A stretch of 64,000 bases of DNA, taken from the NCBI RefSeq assembly GCF_013410405.1, contig NZ_JACCFK010000002.1, forward strand, positions 1,054,001-1,118,000, read 5' to 3'. The position numbers and the translations under genes are program-made. Shown here piece by piece: positions 56,411 to 64,000 of the stretch. The DNA is from Amycolatopsis endophytica. GTDB lineage: Bacteria; Actinomycetota; Actinomycetes; Mycobacteriales; Pseudonocardiaceae. How positions within the stretch are numbered: position 1 is the first letter of the stretch; each line of letters starts with the position of its first letter. The notes beneath the pieces were generated by a model, which was given only the letters and a program-made list of their open reading frames with translations, searched no databases and had not been told where the DNA came from.

Positions 56411-56484
56411 TGTCAAGCATCGACTTGGTATCTCGGCCTTCTTGTCGCTGTTGCGCGGCCAGTTACCAAGCCTTAGCTTGGTAA
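56411..56484. promoter_or_regulatory. Two MarR-type operator boxes
   Basis: TTACCAAGC and GCTTGGTAA flank a 4-nt spacer at 56463-56484, just before the marR ATG. A second, imperfect box (GTCAAGC, 5 nt, CTTGGTAT) lies at 56412-56431. The boxes are 52 bp apart and sit where a promoter should be, so the adjacent MarR protein probably represses its own operon here. Confidence 0.7.
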
Positions 56485-56486
56485 GC

Positions 56487-56960
56487 ATGGATGACTCGGC
56501 GGAGACGGCCCAAGCCGTGCGGTGGGCGGTGTCCCGGCTCGCGCAGCGGTTGCGCACCCAGCAGCCGGGACGCGAGGACGCGCTGTCCCGGCTGGCCGCC
56601 TCGGTGCTGGCGAACCTGCGGCACAGCGGCCCGCTCACCCCGACGGCTCTGGCCGGTATCGAAGGGCTGCAGCCGCAGTCGCTGACGCGCACCCTCAACG
56701 CCCTGGACGACGCCGGGCTGGTGGCCCGTTCCCGCGACGAGCAGGACCGGCGCCAGCAGACGGTGACGATCACCGACGCGGGACGCGGCGCCCTGGACGC
56801 TCACGTCCAGGACGGCAACGCCTGGCTGGCGGACGTCCTGCGGGACACGCTGACCCCGGCCGAACGCGCCGTCCTGCGCGTGGCGGCGGACCTGCTGCGC
56901 CAGGTCGCCGACCGCCCGGCCCCCGGCACGACTGCCCTCGGCGCCACTCCCCCGCACTGA
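56487..56960 (+). CDS. MarR family transcriptional regulator
   Basis: A 157-residue winged-helix regulator. The MarR core runs LSRLAASVLANLRHSGPLTPTALAGIEGLQPQSLTRTLNALDDAGLVARSRDEQDRRQQTVTITDAGRGALDAHV, with the wing at DEQDRRQQTVTIT near residues 82-95. It should act as a dimer released from DNA by a phenolic or lipophilic effector, unknown here. ATG 56487 starts just after the operator; a farther in-frame ATG at 56442 would translate across it. The Bcr/CflA exporter starts 38 bp downstream and is probably the regulated target. Confidence 0.9.
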   Translation: MDDSAETAQAVRWAVSRLAQRLRTQQPGREDALSRLAASVLANLRHSGPLTPTALAGIEGLQPQSLTRTLNALDDAGLVARSRDEQDRRQQTVTITDAGRGALDAHVQDGNAWLADVLRDTLTPAERAVLRVAADLLRQVADRPAPGTTALGATPPH

Positions 56961-56997
56961 CCACCCCGCCCCGCTCCCGCGAACGGAAAGGGTGCCG

Positions 56998-58191
56998 ATG
57001 GCCGTCACTGCCGCCCGCACCGGCCCGGCGCTCATCCTGGTTCTCGCCACGCTCACCGGGATCGCGCCGCTGGCCACCGACATGTACGTGCCGGGCCTGC
57101 CGGACCTCGCCCGGTCACTGGGCACGCGGCCTTCCGCGGCCCAGTTGTCGTTGACGACGTTCCTCGTCGGCGTCGTCGCCGGGCAGCTGGTGCTCGGCCC
57201 GGTCAGCGACACCACCGGGCGGCGGCCCGTGCTGCTGGCGGGCACCGCCCTGTTCGCGGTGTCGTCGCTGGTGTGCGCGCTGGCTCCCTCGATCGTCGTG
57301 CTCGACGTCGCCCGGCTGTGCCAGGGGTTCACCGGCGCGGCGGGCATCGTGGTCGCGCGCGCGGTGATCACCGACCTGTTCCGGGACGCCGAAGCGGCAC
57401 GCAAGTTCTCCACGCTGGCGGCGATCACCTCCGCCGCGCCGATCCTGGCGCCGACAGTGGGCGGGGCGATCCTGAGCGTCACGTCGTGGCGGATCGTGTT
57501 CGCCGCGCTCGCCGTCCTCGGGCTCGCGCAGGTGGCCGGGGTGCTCGTCTGGGTTCCGGAATCGCGGCCGTCCGGGAACCGCGGTTCCAGTCCGCTCGCC
57601 GGTCTTGCCCGGCTCGCGCGGCGGCCCGCCGTCGCCGGGTACGTGATCAGCCTCTGCTTCGGCGGCGCGGCCGTCTTCGCCTACATCGCCGGTTCGACGT
57701 TCGTCTTCTCCGACGTCTACGGCGCCGCACCCGGCCTGGTGAGCGTGATCTACGGCGTCAACGCCCTGGGCTCGCTGGCGGGCAGCGTGCTGTGCGGGCG
57801 GCTCGTCGCGCGGGTGGGCACGGGGCGGCTGCTCGTCGCGGGGATCACGACCGCACTGGCCGCGGGGGCGGTCCTCACCGCCGCGCTCCTCACGAGCGGC
57901 GGTTCGCTCGCCCTGACCTGGGCCTGCCTGTTCGCCGTGATCACCGCGTTCGGCGTGTTCTTCCCGGCGGTGACGGCGGCCGCGCAGGCGGCGGGCCGCG
58001 ACGCACCGGGCGCCACCTCCGCGTTGCTGGGTGGCGGTCAGTTCCTGCTGGGCGGCGCGGTTTCACCGCTGGTCGGCGTGTTCGGCACGGGCAGCGCATT
58101 GCCGCTGGCGCTGATCGTCACCGGATGCCTCGCCGTGGCCACGGCCGTGGTCACGGCCATGCGAAAGTGCCTACGCCCGGACCGGACGTAG
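56998..58191 (+). CDS. Bcr/CflA family multidrug efflux transporter (MFS)
   Basis: A 397-residue major facilitator with twelve predicted helices. The Bcr/CflA signature ATDMYVPGLPDLARSLG lies near residue 24-40, and the MFS loop GPVSDTTGRRPVLLAG near 67-82. RLCQGFTGAAGIVVARAVITDLF near 105 follows. Drug:H+ antiport is the family role; substrates are unknown. ATG 56998 follows GAAAGGG. It is co-transcribed with the MarR regulator, so induction by its substrate is likely. Confidence 0.9.
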   Translation: MAVTAARTGPALILVLATLTGIAPLATDMYVPGLPDLARSLGTRPSAAQLSLTTFLVGVVAGQLVLGPVSDTTGRRPVLLAGTALFAVSSLVCALAPSIVVLDVARLCQGFTGAAGIVVARAVITDLFRDAEAARKFSTLAAITSAAPILAPTVGGAILSVTSWRIVFAALAVLGLAQVAGVLVWVPESRPSGNRGSSPLAGLARLARRPAVAGYVISLCFGGAAVFAYIAGSTFVFSDVYGAAPGLVSVIYGVNALGSLAGSVLCGRLVARVGTGRLLVAGITTALAAGAVLTAALLTSGGSLALTWACLFAVITAFGVFFPAVTAAAQAAGRDAPGATSALLGGGQFLLGGAVSPLVGVFGTGSALPLALIVTGCLAVATAVVTAMRKCLRPDRT

Positions 58192-58210
58192 GCACTGCGC
58201 GGAGGACGAA

Positions 58211-58600
58211 CTACTGCTCTTCGAAGCGCTGGCGGAACCGCTCCTCCATGCGCTGCGTGAAGGAGCTCTTCGACTTGGCCGCTTTGGCGCCGCCGCCGCT
58301 CTGCTTGCCGTCGCCCCCGCCGCGGCCCGAGAACATCGCGAGCATCGCGCCCGCGAACATCACGACGAAACCGAACACGCTCATCAACGGCACGTCGGCG
58401 ACCCACAACGCTCGCACCATCACACCCAGTACGAGCAGAGCGATCCCGACGACGAACAGCGCGATCCCCTGGATTCGGCGGCGGCGGGCGGGCCGGCGGA
58501 ACCGGGCACCGCGCACCGTAGACGCGAACTTGGGGTCCTCGGCATAGAGCTCGCGCTCGATCTGGTCGAGCAGCCGCTGCTCATGCTCGGAGAGTGGCAT
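58211..58600 (-). CDS. DUF3040 family membrane protein
   Basis: A 129-residue protein. MPLSEHEQRLLDQIERELYAEDPKFASTV is the highly conserved DUF3040 N-terminus, followed by two membrane helices (RIQGIALFVVGIALLVLGVMV and PLMSVFGFVVMFAGAMLAMF). A Gly-rich and basic C-terminal tail ends RMEERFRQRFEEQ. Function is unknown. In actinobacteria it is commonly found beside dinB and near the dcw cluster, as here. Its start is ATG 58600. Confidence 0.93.
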   Translation of the reverse strand: MPLSEHEQRLLDQIERELYAEDPKFASTVRGARFRRPARRRRIQGIALFVVGIALLVLGVMVRALWVADVPLMSVFGFVVMFAGAMLAMFSGRGGGDGKQSGGGAKAAKSKSSFTQRMEERFRQRFEEQ

Positions 58601-58823
58601 CTTTCCTCCTCCGGCACAGCTGTCGCGGGCGCCGGGCCGCGCAACGTCCTGGACCCAACAGACACCCCTGATGGTGTCACCCTCCAGGATACGAGTCCTT
58701 CGCGATCAGGACTACCCGATCCCGCTCCAACTAGTGCCCCGTTTGGCTCAAATCTCCCCGCCGGCCTGGGCGCTGGTGGTTCTGCCGGGCTGTCGCCGTC
58801 CCCTTGCTCAACGTTTCGGACGT

Positions 58824-58841
58824 CTCAGGGTTCCCCCTGAG
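58824..58841. terminator. Hairpin at the dinB stop
   Basis: CTCAGGG and CCCTGAG form a 7-bp stem with a short loop. The stem overlaps the dinB stop codon on the minus strand. It has no T-run. Confidence 0.45.
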
Positions 58842-60084
58842 GCGGGTCGGGGGCGCGCACGAGCAGTGACGCGGGACGGACCGCCGCGGAACCGAACTTC
58901 GAGCGTGCCACGTCGGCCGCCACCTCCGCGTCGCGCCAGCGTGGTTCGGGCTGCTCGAACGACAGCTGCTCGGGCTCGGCCTCTCCGGTGAGTCCTTCGA
59001 CACGGACACCCAGGAGGCGGATTTCGGCCCCGGCGACCGCCTCCGTCAGCAACGCCACCGCGGTCGAGTGGATCACCCTGGCCACGTCGGTGGCCGAGGG
59101 CAGCGTGCGGGCACGGGTGATGGTGCGGAAGTCGGCGAAGCGCACCTTGATCGACACCGTGCGGCCGCGCAGCCCCCGCCCGCGCAGGCTCGCCGCGACC
59201 CGCTCGGACAGCCGCAGCAGCTCGCGCTCCAGCACCCGTGGATCACGCTGGTCGGTGTCGAAAGTGTGCTCCGCGCCCAGCGACTTCTCCGGCGAATCGA
59301 CGACCACGCCCCGCTCGTCGATGCCGTGCGCCAGGGCGTGCAGGTGCTCGGCACCGGCGTTGCCGACCGCCTTGCGCAGCCGCGGCAACGGAGCCGCGGC
59401 CACGTCGGCGATCGTGGCCAGGCCGAGCCGCCGCAGGCTCTCCTCCGTCTTCTTCCCCACGCCCCACAGCGCCGAGATCGGCAGCGGGTGCAGGAACGCC
59501 AGCGTCTGCGCCGCGGGCACCACGAGCACGCCGTCCGGCTTCGCCATGCCCGAGGCCAGCTTCGCCACGAACTTCACCCCGGCCACCCCGACCGAGCAGG
59601 TGATGCCGTGCTCGGCCCGCACGCGGCGCCGGATCAGGGCGGCGATACCCGACGACGTCTCGCCGAGGCGCCGCAGCGCACCGCTGACGTCGAGGAATGC
59701 CTCGTCCAGGCTCAGCGGCTCCACGAGCGGGGTCAGCTCTCGGAAGATCGCCATGACGCCCCGGGACACCTCGCCGTAGAGCCCGTGCGTGGGCGGGATG
59801 AACACGGCGTGCGGGCACAACCGCCGCGCCACGGCGACCGGCATCGCCGCGCGCACCCCGAACTCACGCGCCGGGTAGTTCGCCGAGGTGACCACCGACC
59901 GCGGCCCGGCACCCGCGACGACCACCGGCTTGTCCACCAGCTCCGGCCGCGTGCGCAGCTCCACGGCCGCGAAGAACGCGTCCATGTCGACGTGCAGCAG
60001 ACCGCAGCCGGTGTCGTCCGGCGTGTGCCCCGTGCCCACCCGGAACCGCTCGTAGCCCGCCGGGAGGGCGGAATTCTTACCCAT
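58825..60084 (-). CDS. dinB: DNA polymerase IV
   Basis: A 419-residue Y-family translesion polymerase. Catalytic acidic residues are in LLHVDMDAFFAAVE near residue 31 and PLSLDEAFLDVSG near 121. YxxR-type VVTSANYPAREFGVRAAMPV near 61, SVGVAGVKFVAKLAS near 157 and GVGKKTEESLRRLG near 197 complete palm and thumb. The little-finger domain spans about 255-370. The C-terminal RWRDAEVAADVARSKFG is typical of one actinobacterial DinB group. ATG 60084 is chosen over open sequence upstream. No beta-clamp motif is obvious. No SOS box is seen next to it. Confidence 0.94.
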   Translation of the reverse strand: MGKNSALPAGYERFRVGTGHTPDDTGCGLLHVDMDAFFAAVELRTRPELVDKPVVVAGAGPRSVVTSANYPAREFGVRAAMPVAVARRLCPHAVFIPPTHGLYGEVSRGVMAIFRELTPLVEPLSLDEAFLDVSGALRRLGETSSGIAALIRRRVRAEHGITCSVGVAGVKFVAKLASGMAKPDGVLVVPAAQTLAFLHPLPISALWGVGKKTEESLRRLGLATIADVAAAPLPRLRKAVGNAGAEHLHALAHGIDERGVVVDSPEKSLGAEHTFDTDQRDPRVLERELLRLSERVAASLRGRGLRGRTVSIKVRFADFRTITRARTLPSATDVARVIHSTAVALLTEAVAGAEIRLLGVRVEGLTGEAEPEQLSFEQPEPRWRDAEVAADVARSKFGSAAVRPASLLVRAPDPPQGEP

Positions 60085-60121
60085 CGCGGACGAGCCTACG
60101 CAGGGGGTCCGACAGTTCCGG

Positions 60122-60862
60122 TCAGAGCCGGGCGAGCAGGTGCAGCCGGCTGGCGAGATCGCGCAGCGGCGGGACCGCACCCGCGGCGGCCTCGAAGTCG
60201 GCCAGGTCGTCGGCGGAGTACTGCGCGGACTCGCCCTCGCCCAGCACGTCCGACACCACGCCGTCGCCCTGGACCAGCTCCACCCGCAGCCCGGCACCGG
60301 CCAGCAGACCGCGCAGGCCGTCGGCGTCGAAGCGGCGCAACACCGTCTCCCCGTCCTCGGCGAGCACGCCGTCGGGGCTGGTGAGCAGCTCGTGGGCCTC
60401 GCGCACGCGCCCGCCCAGCGCCCGGTGCAGTACCGCGGCGTGCCGGTTGGTGGCCAGCACCGACACCGCCCCGCCCGGCGCGGCCGCCCCGGCCAGCGCA
60501 CCGACCACCGCGGCCGGATCGTCGACGACCTCGAGCAGCCCGTGAGCCAGCACCAGGTCGGCCGATCCGGCCGGGACCCGCGCGGCGAGCGCGTCGGTGT
60601 CGTCGGCCACCACCGTGATCGCCCCGGCGACCCCGGCCTCCTCGGCGCGCAGCCGCAGCGTCGACAGCGCGTTGGGGCTCGGCTCGACGACGGTCACGCG
60701 GCAGCCCTCGGCGGCCAGCGGGACCGCCCACACGCCACTGCCGCCGCCGACGTCGACGACGGCGGGCTGATCGGCCCCTCGCTCGCGCGCCCGGTCGAGC
60801 TCGGCCCGCAGTGCCCGCCAGACCGTGCCGGAGCCGCGTGCTGTCCCGGTGTCCGTTCGCAT
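60122..60862 (-). CDS. SAM-dependent methyltransferase, class I
   Basis: A 246-residue Rossmann methyltransferase. Motif I is VVDVGGGSGVWAVPLAAEG near residue 35, motif II VVEPSPNALSTL near 58, ADLVLAHGLLEVVDDPAAVVGALA near 106, and GGAVSVLATNR near 136. The substrate is unknown; the tail (SAQYSADDLADFEAAAGAVPPLRDLASRLHLLARL) is seen in small actinobacterial methyltransferases near dinB. ATG 60862 (MRTDTGTARG) is the start; upstream sequence lies in the divergent parA leader. It precedes dinB by 37 bp on the same strand and may be co-transcribed. Confidence 0.85.
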   Translation of the reverse strand: MRTDTGTARGSGTVWRALRAELDRARERGADQPAVVDVGGGSGVWAVPLAAEGCRVTVVEPSPNALSTLRLRAEEAGVAGAITVVADDTDALAARVPAGSADLVLAHGLLEVVDDPAAVVGALAGAAAPGGAVSVLATNRHAAVLHRALGGRVREAHELLTSPDGVLAEDGETVLRRFDADGLRGLLAGAGLRVELVQGDGVVSDVLGEGESAQYSADDLADFEAAAGAVPPLRDLASRLHLLARL

Positions 60863-60926
60863 GGCGGACAGCGTAGTGAGCCCGGTCCGGACGGCTCGTG
60901 GTGGCACTCCGGCTACGCTCGACTCC

Positions 60927-61793
60927 GTGCACACGGTCGCCGTACTCAGCCTCAAGGGTGGTGTCGGCAAAACGACGGTCGCGCTGGGCATCGCTTCGGC
61001 TGCTCTCCGTAGGGGCGCCCCGGCTCTGGTGGCCGACCTGGACCCGCAGGGCAACGCCACCGCCACCCTCGATCCGCCCTACACGGAGGCCACCCTGGCC
61101 GACGTGCTCGACGATCCGGGCGGTCCGGTCCTGCGCCAGGCCGTGGCGCCGAGCGCGTGGAGCCCCGGGATCGACGTGCTGGTCGGGGCCGAGGAGCTGG
61201 AGCTGCTCAACGAGCCGGGACCGCGGGACGACAAGGTCGGCAACCTCTCCCGGGCACTCGACGAGCTGCACGACCACCCGCCGCGCGGCCGCCCCTACGA
61301 ACTGGCGATCCTGGACTGCCCGCCCTCACTGGGCCGCCTGACGAAGTCCGCGCTGGTGGCGGCCGACAGCGCCATCCTGGTCACCGAGCCGACGATGTAC
61401 GCGGTCAGCGGCGCCCAGCGCGCGCTGGAGGCGATCGAGCGGATCCGGGAGGAGCACAACCCGGATCTGGCCGCGGTGGGCGTGCTGGTCAACCGGCTCC
61501 GGCCGCGCTCGCACGAGCACCAGTTCCGCATCGCCGAACTGCGCGAGTCCTTCGGCGGGCTGGTGATGCCGACCGCGATCCCGGACCGGCTCGCGGTGCA
61601 GCAGGCGCAGGGCGCGTGCAGCCCGATCCACGAATGGCACTCCCCCGGAGCCCAGGAGGTCGCGCTGACCTTCAACATGGTGCTGGCCAAGATCCTGCGC
61701 TCCACCCGTGCCGGCCGTCACCGCATCGACCGCGAGGCCGAGCCGGCCGCCGAGACGACGGGCCGGATCGCGCGGACCGATGCCCGAAGGTGA
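60927..61793 (+). CDS. ParA family ATPase (orphan)
   Basis: A 288-residue Walker-type ATPase. The deviant Walker A is SLKGGVGKTTVALG near residue 8, Walker A' is VADLDPQGNATATL near 35, and Walker B is LAILDCPPSLG near 113. The C-terminal part (KILRSTRAGRHRIDREAEP) is basic. It has no ParB partner or parS-like site nearby, so partitioning of the chromosome is unlikely; related orphan ParA proteins sit beside other genes in actinobacteria with unknown cargo. GTG 60927 (VHTVAVLSLKGGVGKTT) is chosen over the ATG at 60861. It overlaps the nei gene by 14 nt. Confidence 0.85.
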   Translation: MHTVAVLSLKGGVGKTTVALGIASAALRRGAPALVADLDPQGNATATLDPPYTEATLADVLDDPGGPVLRQAVAPSAWSPGIDVLVGAEELELLNEPGPRDDKVGNLSRALDELHDHPPRGRPYELAILDCPPSLGRLTKSALVAADSAILVTEPTMYAVSGAQRALEAIERIREEHNPDLAAVGVLVNRLRPRSHEHQFRIAELRESFGGLVMPTAIPDRLAVQQAQGACSPIHEWHSPGAQEVALTFNMVLAKILRSTRAGRHRIDREAEPAAETTGRIARTDARR

Positions 61794-62610
61794 CACGGTC
61801 TTCCTGGCCGGCCGCAAGCTCGACAAGGCGCTGGCGGGCCGGGTGCTGCTGCGCACCGACTTCCGGCACCCCGCGCTGGCCACGACAGATCTGGCCGGCT
61901 CCACGGTGCTCGGCGTGCGGACCGTCGGCAAGCACCTGTTCACCCGCTTCTCCGGGGACCTGAGCCTGCACAGCCACCTCAAGATGGACGGCTCGTGGGA
62001 GATCTACCGGCCCGGAGCGCGCTGGCGGCACCCGGCCCACCACGCGCGGGTCGTGCTCGACGCCGAGAGCGTCCGGGTCGTCGGGTTCCGGGTGCACGAC
62101 CTGGAACTGCTGCCCACCGGCGAGGAATCCCGCCTGGTCGGTCACCTCGGACCGGACCTGCTCGATCCACAGTGGAGCGACGAGCACGAGGCCCGCGCGG
62201 TGGCGGCACTGACGGCCGATCCCGTGCGCGAACTGGGCATCGCGTTGCTGGACCAGCGGATCATGGCCGGGGTCGGCAACCTCTACAAGTGCGAGATCTG
62301 TTTCCTGCTCGGTGTCACACCGTGGACGCCGGTCTCCGGAGTGGACGGCGCGAAGACCGTGCGGCTGGCGCGGAAACTGTTGCTGGCCAACGCGTGGCGG
62401 CACGAGCAGAGCACCACCGGCGACCTCGCCCGCGGCCGCCGCAACTGGGTGTACGAACGAACCAGGCAGGGCTGCTTCCGCTGCGGCGGACGGCTCCGGG
62501 TGGCAGACCAGGGCCGCGACACCCGCGACGTCCAGGCCCGCCCCACCTGGTTCTGTCCCCGGTGTCAGCGCGGCCCGGCACCGCAACTACGCAACGGTCC
62601 CGCACGGTAA
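61780..62610 (+). CDS. nei: Nei/Fpg family DNA glycosylase (endonuclease VIII type)
   Basis: A 276-residue oxidised-base glycosylase/AP lyase. MPEGDTVFLAGRKLD places catalytic Pro2 and Glu3. The H2TH region is LLDQRIMAGVGNLYKCEICFL near residue 160, and the zinc finger CFRCGG...CPRCQ near 230-260. PEGDT and the H2TH region match the Nei branch (like M. tuberculosis Nei1/Nei2) rather than Fpg. ATG 61780 overlaps the end of parA by 14 nt, so the repair gene may be coupled to the ATPase. This is the second Fpg/Nei family gene in the window. Confidence 0.93.
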   Translation: MPEGDTVFLAGRKLDKALAGRVLLRTDFRHPALATTDLAGSTVLGVRTVGKHLFTRFSGDLSLHSHLKMDGSWEIYRPGARWRHPAHHARVVLDAESVRVVGFRVHDLELLPTGEESRLVGHLGPDLLDPQWSDEHEARAVAALTADPVRELGIALLDQRIMAGVGNLYKCEICFLLGVTPWTPVSGVDGAKTVRLARKLLLANAWRHEQSTTGDLARGRRNWVYERTRQGCFRCGGRLRVADQGRDTRDVQARPTWFCPRCQRGPAPQLRNGPAR

Positions 62611-62674
62611 CGACACCGCGTCGCCGCTCCACGACAACCACCCTCGCCCCACCGTGACATCGTGCCCCCGAGCC

Positions 62675-63079
62675 TCAGCTGCGCAGCAGCTCGTTGAAGA
62701 ACGTGCGGTAGCGGCGCAGCGCCAGGCGGAGGTCCTCGGTGGCGACCTCGCCGCCCCGCTGCCACTGGGCCTCCAGCCCGTGCTTGTGGTCGGCGAAGGT
62801 CGAGGCCAGCGCCTGCATCACCTCGGCCACCAGCTGGTCGGCGTCCCGCAGCGTCCGCTGTGGATCGTCCACGAACGACGTCTGCACGTCCTGCCACCGG
62901 GTGCGGAACTCCGTGACCTGCTCCGGGCGGAACAGCGCCGGCACGGGCTCCTCCTGCGAACGGGGACCGTCCCGCCGCGAATCCTCGGCAGGGCGCTCCT
63001 CCAGGTCGTCACCGCCGCGGCGGGGTTCCACCAGGTCGTCGGTGCCCAGGCCGTCGGTGGCGCGGTCGTCAGCGCGCAT
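62675..63079 (-). CDS. Small cytoplasmic protein with shared C-terminal helical domain
   Basis: A 134-residue protein. The first 45 residues are charged and disordered (DDRATDGLGTDDLVEPRRGGDDLEERPAED). The C-terminal 85 residues (EFRTRWQDVQTSFVDDPQRTLRDADQLVAEVMQALASTFADHKHGLEAQW...ATEDLRLALRRYRTFFNELL) match the same region of the upstream gene, including WQxVQxxFVDxPxxxLxDAD and TEDLRxAxxxYRxxFxxLL. The start at 63079 overlaps the upstream stop by 11 nt. Function is unknown. Confidence 0.8.
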   Translation of the reverse strand: MRADDRATDGLGTDDLVEPRRGGDDLEERPAEDSRRDGPRSQEEPVPALFRPEQVTEFRTRWQDVQTSFVDDPQRTLRDADQLVAEVMQALASTFADHKHGLEAQWQRGGEVATEDLRLALRRYRTFFNELLRS

Positions 63080-63647
63080 GGTGACGGTCTCCCTCCGCGG
63101 TCGTCCCCGGCGCGTCGGCCTCGCCGAGCAGGTCCTCGAAGACCTGCCGGTAGTGGACCATCGCCCGGCGCAGGTCTTCCGTGGACGCCTCGGTCTTCTG
63201 GTGCCCCTGCGTGATCTCGTGGGCGCTGCGGTAGTGGTCGAGCGTGCGCCCGTGCTCGACGGAGAGGTCACGGTGCTGCTGCTCGTACCCCTCGGTGGGG
63301 TAGCCACGCTCGGCCATCAATGCGGTCAGGACCCGGTCGGCGTCCAGGATGGCCGCGCCGGGGCGGTCGACGAACTGCTGCTGCACCAGCGACCACTGCT
63401 GGCGGTAGCGCTGCCGGGCCGAATCGGACAGCGGCCGGATGTCCAGCTTGCTGTGCCGCTTCTCGCGTGCGGCGAGATCCTTCTCGGCCGCCGTCTTGCT
63501 CTGGTTGCCTTCGACGGCCCGGTCGTACTCGGGCCCGAACCGCTCCTGCAGGCGCCTGCGCCGGTACCGGGCACGGGCCAGCAGGGCGATACCGGCGATC
63601 ACCACGATCGCCAGCACGACGATCAGAATGACTATGGGCGTGGACAT
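63069..63647 (-). CDS. Membrane-anchored protein with shared C-terminal helical domain
   Basis: A 192-residue protein with one N-terminal membrane helix (PIVILIVVLAIVVIAGIALLA) and a basic stop (RARYRRRRLQERF). A charged region with EYDRAVEGNQSKTAAEKDLAAREKRHSKLDIRPLS follows. The C-terminal half (WSLVQQQFVDRPGAAILDADRVLTALMAERG...STEDLRRAMVHYRQVFEDLL) is paralogous to the next gene. The two proteins may interact through this domain, one at the membrane and one in the cytoplasm. The start is ATG 63647. It is divergent from the leader RNA at the window end. Confidence 0.82.
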   Translation of the reverse strand: MSTPIVILIVVLAIVVIAGIALLARARYRRRRLQERFGPEYDRAVEGNQSKTAAEKDLAAREKRHSKLDIRPLSDSARQRYRQQWSLVQQQFVDRPGAAILDADRVLTALMAERGYPTEGYEQQHRDLSVEHGRTLDHYRSAHEITQGHQKTEASTEDLRRAMVHYRQVFEDLLGEADAPGTTAEGDRHHAR

Positions 63648-63880
63648 CGCACCCTCTCCTGTTGCTGCGGACCAGCCCCCCGGTCACCCGATCGGGTACA
63701 CCTCGCGATTCCGGTCGAAACCGGCACTCAGCCGTGTATCGATCCAGCCGGCGTGCTGTCAGCGAGGCGGAAAATTCCCGGCCCGGCCCTCCGGAGCGGG
63801 TGAGAATAGCCACGTGCGCCCGCCCGGAAATCCGGTTGCCGCACCGGCCCCGGCGCGCATAACGTTGCCGGTACACGGGA

Positions 63881-63990
63881 AAGGAGGTGGTCCAAAGTTG
63901 TGTAGCAACGGGACTCGTGAGGTGGCTGTCCGCTAGCGGATGCCACACCCTGGACTGCTGGTGAATACCAGACAGCCACCGCCCCCCGGT
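63881..63990 (+). promoter_or_regulatory. Folded leader RNA with short ORF, candidate cis-regulatory element
   Basis: GGTGGCTGT (63921-63929) and ACAGCCACC (63972-63980) are perfect arms that enclose TCCGCTAGCGGA (63929-63940) and CTGGT/ACCAG (63958-63962, 63967-63971). Together they form a junction of three stems. A strong AAGGAGG lies at 63881-63887 just before. The gene it controls, if any, is beyond 64000. Confidence 0.6.
63898..63936 (+). CDS. Possible 12-codon leader peptide
   Basis: A TTG at 63898, 10 nt after AAGGAGG, opens a frame of 12 codons read as MCSNGTREVAVR, closed by TAG at 63934. Its last codons form the first arms of the RNA stems, so its translation would change the folding. 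It is supported only by the ribosome binding site and position. The start codon choice is uncertain. Confidence 0.4.
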   Translation: MCSNGTREVAVR

Positions 63991-64000
63991 GTTTCCGAGC

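Noticed and set aside
58601..60121. A LexA-type SOS box next to dinB.
   Set aside because: No TCGAAC/GTTCGA-type palindrome was found in the gaps on either side of dinB.
60927..61793. A chromosome partition locus (parAB) around the ParA-like ATPase.
   Set aside because: No ParB-like gene or parS-like sequence is adjacent. The neighbours are a methyltransferase and a DNA glycosylase.

Overview
The window is a 64 kb piece of a high-GC actinobacterial chromosome, most likely from the Pseudonocardiaceae (Amycolatopsis or a close relative). This is inferred from the gene content: the actinobacterial dcw order with wag31/divIVA, sepF and yggT, a meso-DAP type MurE, a DUF3040 gene beside dinB, F420-type oxidoreductases, a small PE/PPE/EspG/DUF3558 type VII secretion module, a SAM-IV riboswitch and an ileS T-box with a very short stem I. 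GTG and TTG starts are frequent. No rRNA, tRNA, CRISPR array, insertion sequence or transposase was seen.

Layout. 1-4.1 kb: the start of an amidase gene, a divergent ArsR regulator, and a HAD phosphatase/mutase translationally coupled to a GH65 disaccharide phosphorylase/hydrolase. 4.1-6.2 kb: mostly non-coding DNA with 13-bp tandem repeats and a DUF3140-DUF2945 pair. 6.2-12.1 kb: a formamidopyrimidine-type DNA glycosylase, two F420-type oxidoreductases, and tandem coupled DUF885 genes. 12.2-21.7 kb: a winged-helix/Gly-Pro-rich protein, rluD-lspA, a G-rich repeat tract, a class V aminotransferase under a SAM-IV riboswitch, a K+/H+ antiporter, an ArsR regulator and a MecA-N type penicillin-binding protein. 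21.7-25.2 kb: ileS with its T-box.

25.3-48.8 kb is the division and wall cluster, almost all on the minus strand. In transcription order it runs mraZ, rsmH, ftsL-like, ftsI, murE, murF, mraY, murD, ftsW, murG, murC, ftsQ, then an interruption (osmC on the plus strand and a broken DinB/DUF664 gene), then ftsZ, a plus-strand gene, pgeF, yggS, sepF, yggT and wag31. Most neighbouring frames overlap by 1-14 nt, so translation is strongly coupled. The mraZ promoter carries four MraZ-type repeats at 10-bp spacing, and the mraZ-rsmH gap holds a structure consistent with the actinobacterial mraW RNA motif.

48.8-64 kb: an odd repeat-rich intergenic region, the four-gene type VII secretion module (PE-like, DUF3558 lipoprotein, PPE-like, EspG), the moxR-DUF58-transglutaminase operon, a MarR regulator and Bcr/CflA exporter with two operator-like boxes, DUF3040, dinB, a methyltransferase, a ParA-like ATPase overlapping a Nei glycosylase, and two coupled genes with related C-terminal domains. 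The window ends in a strongly folded leader RNA with a possible 12-codon leader peptide; the gene it belongs to lies beyond the window.
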